NCBI RefSeq assembly: GCF_016735115.1
Contig: NZ_JAERQJ010000010.1
Coordinates: 1-64,000 of the forward strand
Source: Aquimarina mytili
GTDB taxonomy: Bacteria > Bacteroidota > Bacteroidia > Flavobacteriales > Flavobacteriaceae
Direction of reading: 5' to 3'
Length of the DNA: 64,000 nt
Each line of letters opens with the position of its first letter. Position 1 is the stretch's first letter. The position numbers and the translations under genes were made by a program. Below are positions 52,685 through 62,087 of this stretch, in pieces. The notes beneath the pieces were generated by a model. It saw only the letters and a list, made by a program, of their open reading frames with translations, searched no databases and was not told the DNA's origin.

Positions 52685-53641
52685 ATGAGACAATCATTTT
52701 TTTTCTTGTCGCTATTCATACAAATAACGCTCTGGGGGCAAAATCAATACGAGTCTTCTTTAGAATATCCTTTTGGGAGGCCTAATCCAAATGCTCCCGA
52801 AGAAATCCTTGATTTTGAACCATTAATTGGTCTTTGCGATTGCATATCAAAAACTCGTAATAAAGATAAAACCTGGGCAGAACCAACTAAAATGACCTGG
52901 GAATTTAAATATATTATGAATGGCATGGCAGTACAAGATCAGACACTAAAAGAAGATGGAAAACATTCTGGTAGTATCCGACAGTTTATTGCAGATAGTA
53001 GCAGATGGTATGTACACTATTACTCTTCGGCAACTCCAACGACAGTTCTTTCTGCTTGGGAAGGAAACAAGAAAGACAATAAAATTATTTTATATCGACA
53101 GCAAAAAGCACCAAATGGAATGGATGGTTTCTATAAAATCAATTTTCATGATATCTCCCCAAATGGTTTTAAATGGTTAGGTGAATGGGTAAATACAAAT
53201 GAAACATTTTCATTTCCAACCTGGGAGATAGAATGCACTAAACGGAAAAACACCAAAGCATTATCAGATGAAGAACAAATAAGAAATGCGGCAAAATCAT
53301 TTTCTAAATCATATTTAAAACAAGACTACGAAGCAATAGCTAAATCCTATACCAGCGATGCCAAAATATTTCCTAATAACGCTCCTATTATTTCAGGATA
53401 TGAAGCCATCAAAAAGAGATGGTCTGGAGCTTCAGGATATACTCCTATCGAGCATCAAATCATCCCCGAAGAAATTTTTATACTAGGGGATACAGCGCAC
53501 GATTATGGTATATACAAAGGGAAAAACAAGAATGACGACGGTACTGAAATCAGTTATAAAGGAAAATATGTTGTGGTCTGGAAAAAAATTGACAATCAAT
53601 GGAAAATGTATTTAGATATCTGGAATAGAATAAAAGAATAA
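52685..53641 (+). CDS. Secreted two-domain protein with DUF4440/SnoaL-like C-terminus
   Basis: 318 aa with signal peptide (1-18, LWGQ). The first 190 residues form an unassigned beta domain. The C-terminal third (about 197-315) is an NTF2-like fold of the DUF4440/SnoaL type: DEEQIRNAAKSFSKSYLKQD, YTSDAKIFPNNAPIISGYEAI and GKYVVVWKKIDNQWKMYLDIWN. No catalytic assignment possible. Confidence 0.75.
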   Translation: MRQSFFFLSLFIQITLWGQNQYESSLEYPFGRPNPNAPEEILDFEPLIGLCDCISKTRNKDKTWAEPTKMTWEFKYIMNGMAVQDQTLKEDGKHSGSIRQFIADSSRWYVHYYSSATPTTVLSAWEGNKKDNKIILYRQQKAPNGMDGFYKINFHDISPNGFKWLGEWVNTNETFSFPTWEIECTKRKNTKALSDEEQIRNAAKSFSKSYLKQDYEAIAKSYTSDAKIFPNNAPIISGYEAIKKRWSGASGYTPIEHQIIPEEIFILGDTAHDYGIYKGKNKNDDGTEISYKGKYVVVWKKIDNQWKMYLDIWNRIKE

Positions 53642-53666
53642 TTAATTACGCATAAACAATTATTAT

Positions 53667-54098
53667 ATGAGCAATCCTGGCATATCTCCTTTTCACCTTG
53701 CTATTCCAGTAGATAATCTAAAAAAAGCAAGACAGTTTTATAACGAGATTTTAGAACTTGAAGAAGGAAGAAGTAGTACCCATTGGGTAGATTTTAATTT
53801 CTTTGGTCATCAATTAGTAATTCACTATAAAGCAACAAATGATGCTGAAAAAGCACATAGTAATCTAGTTGATGGGAAAAATGTACCTGTACCCCACTTC
53901 GGAGTACTCTTAGATTGGGAATCCTGGCAAAATCTGGCCTATAAACTCACAAAAAAGGGTGTCGAATTTGCCATAGCTCCTTACATACGATTTAAAGGCG
54001 AAATTGGCGAACAGGCGACCATGTTTTTTTATGACCCATGTGGTAATGCCTTAGAATTTAAAGCATTTAAAGACACTTCACAAATTTTTGCCAAATAA
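53667..54098 (+). CDS. Glyoxalase/VOC-fold protein
   Basis: 143-aa cytoplasmic VOC protein, 25 bp behind the NTF2-like gene and probably co-transcribed. HLAIPVDNLKKARQFYNEIL is the typical opening; the C-terminal half has FFYDPCGNALEFKAF, the DPxGN ending with the metal-ligand Glu. Substrate unknown. Confidence 0.85.
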   Translation: MSNPGISPFHLAIPVDNLKKARQFYNEILELEEGRSSTHWVDFNFFGHQLVIHYKATNDAEKAHSNLVDGKNVPVPHFGVLLDWESWQNLAYKLTKKGVEFAIAPYIRFKGEIGEQATMFFYDPCGNALEFKAFKDTSQIFAK

Positions 54099-54214
54099 CA
54101 CAACTCCCTTTTTACTAACACATTCCCCTATAAAAAGCATGGCTAGCTATATACAATTATGAGCGTTAACACTTTTTTAGTATATTGAGCAAAAACCATC
54201 AAAACGCCCTTTTC

Positions 54215-55069
54215 ATGAAAACCATGAGATTAATAGGTTCTTTCCTGTTTTTATTATTTATTAGCTGTGGTATCCCACAGGCTGAATACGATAGATTAAC
54301 AAGAGAGAATGAAAAACTTAAAAATAAATTGGCCGAATGCGAGCTTACTCCCGCTCAAATGTATGAGCAAGCAGTTAATTATTATGATGCTGAAGATTAT
54401 ACTAAAAGCCGAAAACGGCTTTTAACCTTAAAGGCTAAATATGTCAATTCTAATGAACATAAAAAAGGTAAAATCCTATTAAAAAAAGTTGAGAACAAAA
54501 TATTAGAAACAGCAAGAAGTAATAGGGAAGCAAAAGGTAGCGAAGAAGAAAACGAAGAAGACATCGCCGAAAAACAAGATAATACTGACAGTGAAGCCAA
54601 TAAAAAAGCACTGGCTAAAATGCAGAAGAAATATGACATCAATAATGATGTTACGTGGTATAGAGATAAATCTTCAACCAAACTGAGTACTAAAAATTAT
54701 GTCCAAACATATATTGGTAAGAAAGAAAAGAAGCCATGGCTAGGATTATCCATAAATTATTTTTCTAAAAAGAAATGGCTCCATATACAAAGAATAGAGA
54801 TTACTGTAGATGGAGAAATTTTCGAAATTACAGAAACCACCCCTGGTGAGTTTAAGGAAAAACAGGAATCTGGTGGAAAAAGAGAGTGGTTAGATCGTGT
54901 TGTAAAGAACGAAGATCTAATGTTGACCCAAAAAATTGCTGCGGCCAAAACAGTCAAAATAAAATTTGTTGGAGAAGATGACGTTTATACAAGAACAATA
55001 CCGAAAGCGGAGAAAAAAGCAATTCAAAATGTATTAAAAGCTTTTGTTGCTCTTGGAGGTAATCTATAA
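54215..55069 (+). CDS. Lipoprotein with coiled coil
   Basis: About 284 aa from the ATG at 54215 (MKTMRLIGSFLFLLFISC), which makes a normal lipoprotein signal; the earlier TTG is less likely. A coiled coil follows the Cys (YDRLTRENEKLKNKLAECE), then helical repeats (MYEQAVNYYDAEDYTKSRKRLLTL), an acidic linker and an unassigned beta domain. A TPR-like tether to the outer membrane is plausible. No family recognised. Confidence 0.7.
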   Translation: MKTMRLIGSFLFLLFISCGIPQAEYDRLTRENEKLKNKLAECELTPAQMYEQAVNYYDAEDYTKSRKRLLTLKAKYVNSNEHKKGKILLKKVENKILETARSNREAKGSEEENEEDIAEKQDNTDSEANKKALAKMQKKYDINNDVTWYRDKSSTKLSTKNYVQTYIGKKEKKPWLGLSINYFSKKKWLHIQRIEITVDGEIFEITETTPGEFKEKQESGGKREWLDRVVKNEDLMLTQKIAAAKTVKIKFVGEDDVYTRTIPKAEKKAIQNVLKAFVALGGNL

Positions 55070-55198
55070 ACAATCTCATTATCTTTTTTTAATAATCGTT
55101 AAAAAAAGCTATCATTTTTTATAATAGGACAGGATTGTTAAAGGTATACTAAAAAAATCTTCCTATCTTCTGCCCTTGTTATGAATTGAAAAAAAAGA

Positions 55199-56134
55199 AT
55201 GGATTTTACTAACCCCTTAGTCTATGGAGTACCTTGTTTTCTTGGACTAATATTACTTGAGCTTACATATAGCAAAACTCACGATCATAAACGTAAAAAT
55301 CTTTACCAATGGAAAGATCTGAGCGCCAGCTTATTTATGGGAGTAGGTTCTGCATTACTAGCGCCTTTAATTAAAACAATTTCTGCAATTGTAATTTTTA
55401 ATTATGTGTATGAAATTTTTAATCCCGAAATTGATGGAATACGTACCAATATTATGGGATGGCAATCTTTTGGGTATACATGGTATGTATGGCTAGCATG
55501 TCAATTATTAGATGACTTTACTTACTATTGGTTTCATAGGCAAAATCATATGGTAAGAGCCCTATGGGCGGCACATATTGTACATCACTCATCAGATAAT
55601 TTTAATCTAGGTACTGCGGTTAGAAACGGGTGGTTTACTATTATATATAAGCCTTTGTTTTATATGTGGCTTCCTGCCATTGGTTTTCCTCCAGAAATGG
55701 TTGTTGTATGCCTGGGAATAGAAGCATTATGGCAATTTCAATTACATTCAGTTTATATTCCTAAAATGGGATTTATTGAAAAGATTTTTAACACCCATAC
55801 CATGCACCAGGTACATCACGCCAAAAATGTAGAGTATATGGATAAAAATCACGGAGGATTCCTTAATATTTTTGATAAAATATTTGGCACATGGAAAGAA
55901 CTAGATGAAAATATTGAAGTTCAATACGGCGTTACGCATGCACCAAACTCATACAATCCATGGGTAATTTTAACCCATGAGTATAAAGACATCTGGAACG
56001 ATACCAAGAAATCTAAAAATTGGTATCATAAGTTCATGTATATCTTTGGCCCTCCGGGATGGAGCCATGATGGTAGCACGCTTACAGTAAAACAGATGCA
56101 ACGACAGCTTGAATTGAATAAACAAAAAGCGTAA
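55199..56134 (+). CDS. Sterol desaturase / fatty acid hydroxylase family protein
   Basis: 311-aa membrane enzyme with the di-iron histidine clusters of the FA_hydroxylase superfamily: WFHRQNHMVRALWAAHIVHHSSD (HxxxH, HxxHH) and HTMHQVHHAKN (HxxHH), plus hydrophobic helices between. It hydroxylates or desaturates lipids or sterol-like substrates; the precise substrate is not predictable. The ATG at 55199 is the first in frame. Followed 40 bp later by an aldehyde dehydrogenase, which might process its product (inference). Confidence 0.88.
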   Translation: MDFTNPLVYGVPCFLGLILLELTYSKTHDHKRKNLYQWKDLSASLFMGVGSALLAPLIKTISAIVIFNYVYEIFNPEIDGIRTNIMGWQSFGYTWYVWLACQLLDDFTYYWFHRQNHMVRALWAAHIVHHSSDNFNLGTAVRNGWFTIIYKPLFYMWLPAIGFPPEMVVVCLGIEALWQFQLHSVYIPKMGFIEKIFNTHTMHQVHHAKNVEYMDKNHGGFLNIFDKIFGTWKELDENIEVQYGVTHAPNSYNPWVILTHEYKDIWNDTKKSKNWYHKFMYIFGPPGWSHDGSTLTVKQMQRQLELNKQKA

Positions 56135-56174
56135 CTTTAGCTACATTTTTTATAATCTATTGACAACTTTTACT

Positions 56175-57542
56175 ATGAATTATCAGGAAATTATAGATAA
56201 GCAACAGCAGTTTTTTAATACAAATGCTACTAAGGATATTTCATTCAGGATTAAAGAATTAAAGCGTCTAAAGAATATCTTGAAAAAAAATGAAGCCTCC
56301 TTATATAATGCGATCTATAAAGATTTCAAGAAATCTGAATTTGAAACATACGTAACCGAGTTATCTATAATTTATCATGAAATCGACCTGGCATTAGTAA
56401 AAGTTAACAAATGGGCTAAGAAAAAGAAAGCCTCAACTGGGCTGGCAAATCTACCTGGAAAAAGTTATATCATCCCAGAACCCTTTGGTACTGTTTTGGT
56501 TATTGGTGCATGGAACTATCCATACCAATTATCACTTTGCCCTGCTATTGCAGCTATTGCAGCCGGTTGTACAGTTGTACTTAAGCCTAGCGAAGTTCCA
56601 TCGCGAACAGCAGCTATAATGGCTACACTTATTAATCAAAATTTTGATCCCAACTTTTTCAAAGTAATAGAAGGTGGCGTAAAAGAAACGACAGAATTGT
56701 TGAATGTCAAATTTGATAAAATATTCTTTACCGGAAGCGTTCCGGTAGGTAAAATTATCTATCAGGCTGCTGCTAAACATTTAACTCCCGTTACCCTCGA
56801 ATTAGGAGGAAAAAGCCCTGCAATCATTACAAAAGATGTAAACATCGATATGACTGCCAAACGATTGGTATGGGCCAAGTTTCTTAATGCCGGACAAACC
56901 TGTATCGCTCCTGATTATGTATTGGTAGAATCAAGTATAAAAGATAAACTTTTGTCCTCCATAAAAGAGCATATCGAGAAATCAGATTATAACGTAGAAA
57001 ATCATAATTATACTCAGATTATTAATGAGAAGAATTTTGATCGGCTTAATGATATGATTGATCGTGATAAAGTATGCATAGGAGGAAATGTAAATAAGGA
57101 AGAAAGAATCATACCACCTACTGTGATGAAAGATGTTGAATTTTCGGATGATGTAATGCAAGATGAAATTTTTGGTCCGATCTTACCTGTACTGACATTT
57201 GATACTATAGAAGAAGCTATAAAACAGGTTAAAAACTTATCTAAACCTTTATCTTGCTATGTTTTCACCAAAAATAATAACGTAAAAAAGAAAGTTTTGA
57301 ATGAAATTTCTTTTGGTGGTGGTGCCATAAATGATGCTATGATGCATTTCACTGAACAAACACTTCCATTTGGTGGTGTAGGTAATAGTGGCATTGGTAG
57401 TTACCACGGAAAATATGGATTCGAAACGTTCTCGCATTACAAAAGTGTGCTACAAAAACCATTTTGGATCGAACCTAATTTTAAGTACTCGCCATATAGT
57501 GATAAAAAATTAAATTTTCTAAAACGGTTTATTGGGCTTTAA
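56175..57542 (+). CDS. Aldehyde dehydrogenase family protein
   Basis: About 455 aa from the ATG at 56175 (MNYQEIIDKQQQFF). NAD(P)-dependent aldehyde dehydrogenase: LVIGAWNYPYQLSL, VVLKPSEVPSRT, FTGSVPVGKIIYQAAAKHLT, catalytic Glu in TLELGGKSPAII and nucleophile Cys in NAGQTCIAPDYV; EIFGPILPV present. The C-terminal hydrophobic tail recalls the fatty-aldehyde (class 3) subgroup. Membrane association is possible. Confidence 0.93.
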   Translation: MNYQEIIDKQQQFFNTNATKDISFRIKELKRLKNILKKNEASLYNAIYKDFKKSEFETYVTELSIIYHEIDLALVKVNKWAKKKKASTGLANLPGKSYIIPEPFGTVLVIGAWNYPYQLSLCPAIAAIAAGCTVVLKPSEVPSRTAAIMATLINQNFDPNFFKVIEGGVKETTELLNVKFDKIFFTGSVPVGKIIYQAAAKHLTPVTLELGGKSPAIITKDVNIDMTAKRLVWAKFLNAGQTCIAPDYVLVESSIKDKLLSSIKEHIEKSDYNVENHNYTQIINEKNFDRLNDMIDRDKVCIGGNVNKEERIIPPTVMKDVEFSDDVMQDEIFGPILPVLTFDTIEEAIKQVKNLSKPLSCYVFTKNNNVKKKVLNEISFGGGAINDAMMHFTEQTLPFGGVGNSGIGSYHGKYGFETFSHYKSVLQKPFWIEPNFKYSPYSDKKLNFLKRFIGL

Positions 57543-57622
57543 ACATGAAGCCATTAAATAAAAAGTAATATTATCAATACTTTCTATACACTGTATATTT
57601 AGGAAAAAGATGTAAGATAGTA

Positions 57623-58984
57623 CTATTTCTTTATATAATACTTCTCTTCTAAAAGCTCGAGTATGTAGTGTTCTACCTCGTTTGTATTCCAGATATTTTC
57701 TATATTATCCATTTGCATTACCTGGTCCATAATGGCAGCCTGTTTATCTCCTATTTTCAGAGCTTCGGCATAAGGTCTATGACTAAATGTAACTCTAGAA
57801 TATAATGGTAACCATTGATCAGGATATTTTTCTGAAAACTGCTTTTCAATCTTTTTTCTTAAAATAAAATCAGGATCTGCCGTCTTACTACTCATTTCTA
57901 TAAAATTGCGATATGACAGTTCGGCAATGGCATCTGCATTTGGTTTTCGCGACTCTTGATACGCTTCAAATATTTGTTGCCAATCACTGTCACCATGAGC
58001 ATCAATAATCTCATCTAAAATTGAGATATCTTCAAATCCTGCATTCATACCTTGACCATAAAAAGGTACGATAGCATGTGCAGAATCTCCTACCAAAGCT
58101 ACTTTATCCCAATAGGTCCAAGGGTAACATTTCATAGTCACCAAAGCACTTGTAGGATTATTTTTAAAATCGTTAAGTAATGTTGGCATTAGATTGATCG
58201 TATCCGGAAAATGGTTTTCCCAAAATTTGATTACCTCATCATCGTTTGTAAGCTCTTCAAAAGAATTTTCACCTTCATGTGGCATAAAAAGTGTACATGT
58301 AAAACTCCCATCCAAATTAGGCAGTGCGATAAGCATAAACTTACCACGAGGCCATATATGTAATGAATGTTTATCTAACCTATGGGTCCCATCTTCGTTA
58401 GGAGGGATTCCAAGTTCTTTATACCCCGTATCTAAAAACTTTTGAGAATAGTCAAATCTACTTCTTCGTTGCATTTTGTGTCTCACTCGAGAAAAAGCAC
58501 CATCGCAACCAAAAATCATATCATATTGATACTCTGTCCACTCGCTTTTTTCAGTTTCTCCGGTATAGATTTTTGCTTCTGGTAGATTAATATCCCAAAC
58601 TTTTTCGTTGAATCTAAAAACCACTCCTGCTTCTTCTGCAAGTGTAATCATTCTTCTATTAAGTACTCCTCTGGGAATTGAAGAAATAGCCTCTCCTTTT
58701 TTACCATAATATTGGTGGTACACAGGTTCGCCTGTTACATGTATAGTGCGCTTATCCATCGGAATGGCCAATTTTTGTACTTCATCAGCAATTCCTATTT
58801 TTTCTAACGTCTTCCACCCTCGAACGGACATTGCTAAATTTATAGAACGGCCACTAAATTCAACTGTTCTAATATCTGGCCTTCTATCAAATACAGTAAC
58901 CTGATATTTACGTTTTCTGAGGTAAAGTGCCAATAACGATCCCACAAGACCGCTTCCTACAATAGCTATATTTTTTGTTTGCAT
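57623..58984 (-). CDS. kmo: Kynurenine 3-monooxygenase
   Basis: 453-aa FAD enzyme hydroxylating L-kynurenine to 3-hydroxykynurenine in tryptophan degradation or de novo NAD synthesis. IVGSGLVGSLLALYLRKR (GxGxxG, residues 8-13), the DR-FAD motif, and VALVGDSAHAIVPFYGQGMNAGFED (GD motif) are present, with RGVLNRRMITLAEEAGV and SLHIWPRGKFMLIALPNLDGSFT that are characteristic of KMO. Length is right. No other kynurenine gene is seen nearby. Confidence 0.93.
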   Translation of the reverse strand: MQTKNIAIVGSGLVGSLLALYLRKRKYQVTVFDRRPDIRTVEFSGRSINLAMSVRGWKTLEKIGIADEVQKLAIPMDKRTIHVTGEPVYHQYYGKKGEAISSIPRGVLNRRMITLAEEAGVVFRFNEKVWDINLPEAKIYTGETEKSEWTEYQYDMIFGCDGAFSRVRHKMQRRSRFDYSQKFLDTGYKELGIPPNEDGTHRLDKHSLHIWPRGKFMLIALPNLDGSFTCTLFMPHEGENSFEELTNDDEVIKFWENHFPDTINLMPTLLNDFKNNPTSALVTMKCYPWTYWDKVALVGDSAHAIVPFYGQGMNAGFEDISILDEIIDAHGDSDWQQIFEAYQESRKPNADAIAELSYRNFIEMSSKTADPDFILRKKIEKQFSEKYPDQWLPLYSRVTFSHRPYAEALKIGDKQAAIMDQVMQMDNIENIWNTNEVEHYILELLEEKYYIKK

Positions 58985-59004
58985 AAATTAATTGTGATTC
59001 ACAA

Positions 59005-59061
59005 CCCGCCAGAAAATTATATAGAATCATAGAAGATTCGAGTCTTAATGCTTCTGGCAGG
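59005..59061. repeat. Imperfect inverted repeat between methyltransferase and kmo
   Basis: Arms 59005-59014 and 59052-59061 (CC[CT]GCCAGAA / TTCTGGCAGG), one mismatch, with a small GAATC/GATTC hairpin in the loop. Its end recalls the CTGCCAGT block of the 14143 repeats. Function unclear. Confidence 0.4.
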
Positions 59062-59132
59062 TAAGCTTCAGATTATGTACAAAGCTTATGCAAACATTAA
59101 AACCTTCGGTAAAAATAACAAATATTGCTGAA

Positions 59133-59939
59133 TTATCCTTTTATTGCCTTGATTGCAAAGATTAATGGATACAATTTATCTTTAGTTTCGAACATTCCTT
59201 TTTCTTTTTCTAGTAAACCAGGAAAGATCTCATACGGCGATGCATCATATTCTCTAAGGTATTCAATATCTAAGCCAGCCTCAGATAAAGAAGAAACCAC
59301 CTCTCCTAATCCATGGTTCCAACCAAATTCTTTGCTCAACATATCAGAATTTGTATCGGCATAAGTCCCCTTATATTCCTCATATATCACTTCTTTTTGA
59401 TGATATCCATATTTTATTTCTGGGGTCTCTCCTAAGTAATCAAACATCCAAACGATAGGATGAAACTCTACTATATAAAAAACTCCTCCAGGTTCTAATC
59501 GTTCTGCAATCATTCTTGCCCAAGGTTTTAGATCTGGCAGCCAACCAATAACTCCGTAACTGGTAAATACGATATCAAACTGGTCCTTTATATAATCGGA
59601 TGTATTTAAAACATTACAGCAAACAAATGTGGCTTCAAGTTGTAATTCTTCGCTTAGTTGTTTCGCTAATTCGATCCCCTTTTCTGAAATATCAACTCCT
59701 GTACATTGTGCTCCCATTCTACTCCAACTCAAGGTATCCTGCCCAAAATGACATTGAAGATGAAGCAATGACTTACCAGAAACATCACCTAATGCTTCTA
59801 ACTCATAGCGTTTTAAAGAAGATTTTCCTTTTTTAAATATCTCTATATCATAAAACTTACTTCTAGCATGTACATCGACCTTTTTATCCCAGGTCTGTTT
59901 GTTGGTTTCAAAATATTTATTGAATTCTTCAGACATCAT
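59133..59939 (-). CDS. Class I SAM-dependent methyltransferase
   Basis: About 268 aa. Motif I is LLHLQCHFGQDTLSWSRMGAQCTGVDIS (Gly-rich loop with a C..G variant), followed by LEATFVCCNV and DIVFTSYGVIGWL, then GGVFYIVEFHPI. Two start codons adjoin (59934-59939). Substrate unknown; it lies between kmo and the flavin reductase. Confidence 0.85.
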   Translation of the reverse strand: MMSEEFNKYFETNKQTWDKKVDVHARSKFYDIEIFKKGKSSLKRYELEALGDVSGKSLLHLQCHFGQDTLSWSRMGAQCTGVDISEKGIELAKQLSEELQLEATFVCCNVLNTSDYIKDQFDIVFTSYGVIGWLPDLKPWARMIAERLEPGGVFYIVEFHPIVWMFDYLGETPEIKYGYHQKEVIYEEYKGTYADTNSDMLSKEFGWNHGLGEVVSSLSEAGLDIEYLREYDASPYEIFPGLLEKEKGMFETKDKLYPLIFAIKAIKG

Positions 59940-59980
59940 ATACAGATTAATTAGCTTTGAAATATAAATAATTTTATTTC

Positions 59981-60625
59981 ATGAATCACTTCACTATACA
60001 AGATTTACTAGAACTCCCATCAAGATATAGAGCAAATTTAATTAATAGTTGTACTGGATATAAATCAAGTAATCTTTTAGGCACCAAAGATACTGAAGGC
60101 AATACTAACGTTGCTATTTTCAATTCGATTATACATATTGGAAGCAATCCACCAATGTTAGGTTTTATACTTAGACCAACCACTGTATCAAGAGGTACTT
60201 ATAAAAATTTAAAAGAAACTGGTGTTTTTACGGTAAATCAAGTGCATAAAACCATAATTGCCGATGCACATCATACTGCGGCCAAATATGACGAGGGTGT
60301 TTCTGAATTTGATAAGACCGAACTTCAAGAAAAATATAGAGATGATTTTTATGCTCCATATGTAAAAAACAGCCCTATTCAATTGGGCTGTAAATATCTG
60401 AATGAATATGTAATCAAAGAAAATGATACTATATTAGTCATTGGGGCTATAGAACATATTTATATCGATAATAACATCATGCACAAAGATGGTTGGGCGC
60501 AACTTGACAAAGCTCAAACAGTATCTTGTATTGGATTAGACGGTTATGCGCTACCATCGCTATTAGATCGTTTTCAATATGCAAAACCTGATGAAAAGAC
60601 CCAATCGTTACTTAAGAAAAGCTAA
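59981..60625 (+). CDS. Flavin reductase-like FMN-binding protein
   Basis: 214-aa protein of the flavin reductase (flavoredoxin-like) fold: RANLINSCTGYKSSNLLGTKD, VAIFNSIIHIGSNPPMLGFILRP, SRGTYKNLKETGVFTVN, and a central QLGCKYLNEYVIKENDTILVIGAIEH. It would bind FMN and reduce it or another substrate. Starts at ATG 59981, divergent from the methyltransferase. Confidence 0.85.
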   Translation: MNHFTIQDLLELPSRYRANLINSCTGYKSSNLLGTKDTEGNTNVAIFNSIIHIGSNPPMLGFILRPTTVSRGTYKNLKETGVFTVNQVHKTIIADAHHTAAKYDEGVSEFDKTELQEKYRDDFYAPYVKNSPIQLGCKYLNEYVIKENDTILVIGAIEHIYIDNNIMHKDGWAQLDKAQTVSCIGLDGYALPSLLDRFQYAKPDEKTQSLLKKS

Positions 60626-60633
60626 CTAATTTT

Positions 60634-60675
60634 ATAAAAACCTTAAGAATTGTAGCATTAAAGGTGGTTTTTTTA
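60634..60675 (+). terminator. Possible flavin-reductase terminator
   Basis: AAAAACCTTAA ... TTAAAGGTGGTTTTTTT, imperfect stem and a long T run. Confidence 0.45.
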
Positions 60676-60692
60676 TTGATTAATTTTAGAAA

Positions 60693-62081
60693 ATGAAAAT
60701 CACCGTACAAGATCTCAAAGAAATACCTGAGTTTGTTCATGTTCCCGATCAACAGATTGACTGGTTACTTAAAAAATCAAAAATAGAGTCTTTTAAACCG
60801 GGAGAATATGTTTTTAAGAAAGGGGACATTATCGATACACTTTCTATTCTTCTTGAGGGAAAGTTAGAAATTAAATTCGAACAAAACGGAAATTATAAAG
60901 TAGTTGATCAGATTACCAAATATGGAATAACAGGCTTACTTCCTTTTTCCAGAATGAGTACTGCAATGGGATATGGCGAAGTAATTGAAGATTCTGAAGT
61001 CTTATTTCTTGATAAATCTTTCTTTAAAGAAATGGTTGCAAATCATTATGAGCTTACCGAAAGCCTAGTGCACCATATGACATCGCGTGTGCGAGAATTT
61101 ACCAAAAACAATGTGCAATCAGAAAAAATGATGGCATTAGGGAAATTATCAGCCGGTTTGGCTCACGAGCTTAACAATCCAGCTTCGGCAATGCTGCGAA
61201 GTGCCAAAGCATTAAAACAACACCTGGCTAATGTTCCTGAAAAGTTTAAAAAAGTAACTTCAATTAAGATTTCTGCAGAAGAAGTAGATATTCTGAATAA
61301 CATACTCTTTGATAAAGTAAATAATCGTCCAGAAAACAACATGAAACTTACTGAGCGTAATGAAAAAGAGGATGAACTCGAAGAATGGTTAGAAGATCAT
61401 GGGGTTGATAATGCCTTTGAGCTTACCGAGACTCTACTTGATTTTTGCATGGATATCAATGCAATAGAAAAAATACATGAAGCCATAGGAGACCAAAATT
61501 TCCCTAGCGCCATCGAGTGGATTGAAAATGTATTGACCACAGAAAAAATGGTAGACGAAATCGAAGTAGCCTCTGATCGTATTTCAAGTTTAGTACAATC
61601 CATTAAGAGTTATACTCATATGGATCGCGCTCCCGAAAAAGTAGCTACAGATATCCATATTGGTATCAAAAGCACGCTTACGATGCTTAATCATAAACTA
61701 AAAAAGAAAAATATAGTAATAGAAAAACATTTTCAAGAAGAACTACCCATGCCCAAAATATTTGTGAGCGAAATCAACCAGGTATGGACCAATCTTATTG
61801 ACAATGCCATTGATGCTATGGAGCATTCGGGAACGCTTCAAATCAAAACACTAAGAGATAACGGTTTTGTGAAAATTGAAATTTCAGATAATGGTCAAGG
61901 AATTCCCGAAGAAGATTTAAACAAAATTTTCGATCCATTTTTTACAACCAAAAGCATTGGTAAAGGTACCGGAATGGGATTAGAGGTAGTACAACGAATT
62001 ATTAATCAACATAATGGGGATATAAAAGTAGCCTCAAAAAAAGGAAAAACAACATTCACCGTGTGTATTCCAATAACATAA
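60693..62081 (+). CDS. Histidine kinase with N-terminal cyclic-nucleotide-binding-type domain
   Basis: 462 aa, no transmembrane helix, so cytoplasmic. N-terminal cNMP/CRP-like fold (about 15-125, EYVFKKGDIIDTLSILLEG). H-box LGKLSAGLAHELNNPASAM with the phospho-acceptor His at 158, then ATPase: QVWTNLIDNAIDAM (N box), ISDNGQGIPEEDLNKIFDPFF (G1/F) and GTGMGLEVV (G2). The classic CRP-type phosphate-binding residues are not obvious, so the ligand is uncertain. It forms an operon with the aldo/keto reductase (6 bp) and the receiver-TrxR fusion, which may be its cognate regulator. Confidence 0.9.
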   Translation: MKITVQDLKEIPEFVHVPDQQIDWLLKKSKIESFKPGEYVFKKGDIIDTLSILLEGKLEIKFEQNGNYKVVDQITKYGITGLLPFSRMSTAMGYGEVIEDSEVLFLDKSFFKEMVANHYELTESLVHHMTSRVREFTKNNVQSEKMMALGKLSAGLAHELNNPASAMLRSAKALKQHLANVPEKFKKVTSIKISAEEVDILNNILFDKVNNRPENNMKLTERNEKEDELEEWLEDHGVDNAFELTETLLDFCMDINAIEKIHEAIGDQNFPSAIEWIENVLTTEKMVDEIEVASDRISSLVQSIKSYTHMDRAPEKVATDIHIGIKSTLTMLNHKLKKKNIVIEKHFQEELPMPKIFVSEINQVWTNLIDNAIDAMEHSGTLQIKTLRDNGFVKIEISDNGQGIPEEDLNKIFDPFFTTKSIGKGTGMGLEVVQRIINQHNGDIKVASKKGKTTFTVCIPIT

Positions 62082-62087
62082 AAGCAG

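Noticed and set aside
55083..55108. CTTTTTTTAA/TTAAAAAAAG inverted repeat
   Set aside because: Purely A/T pairs in an AT-rich region; easily due to base composition.
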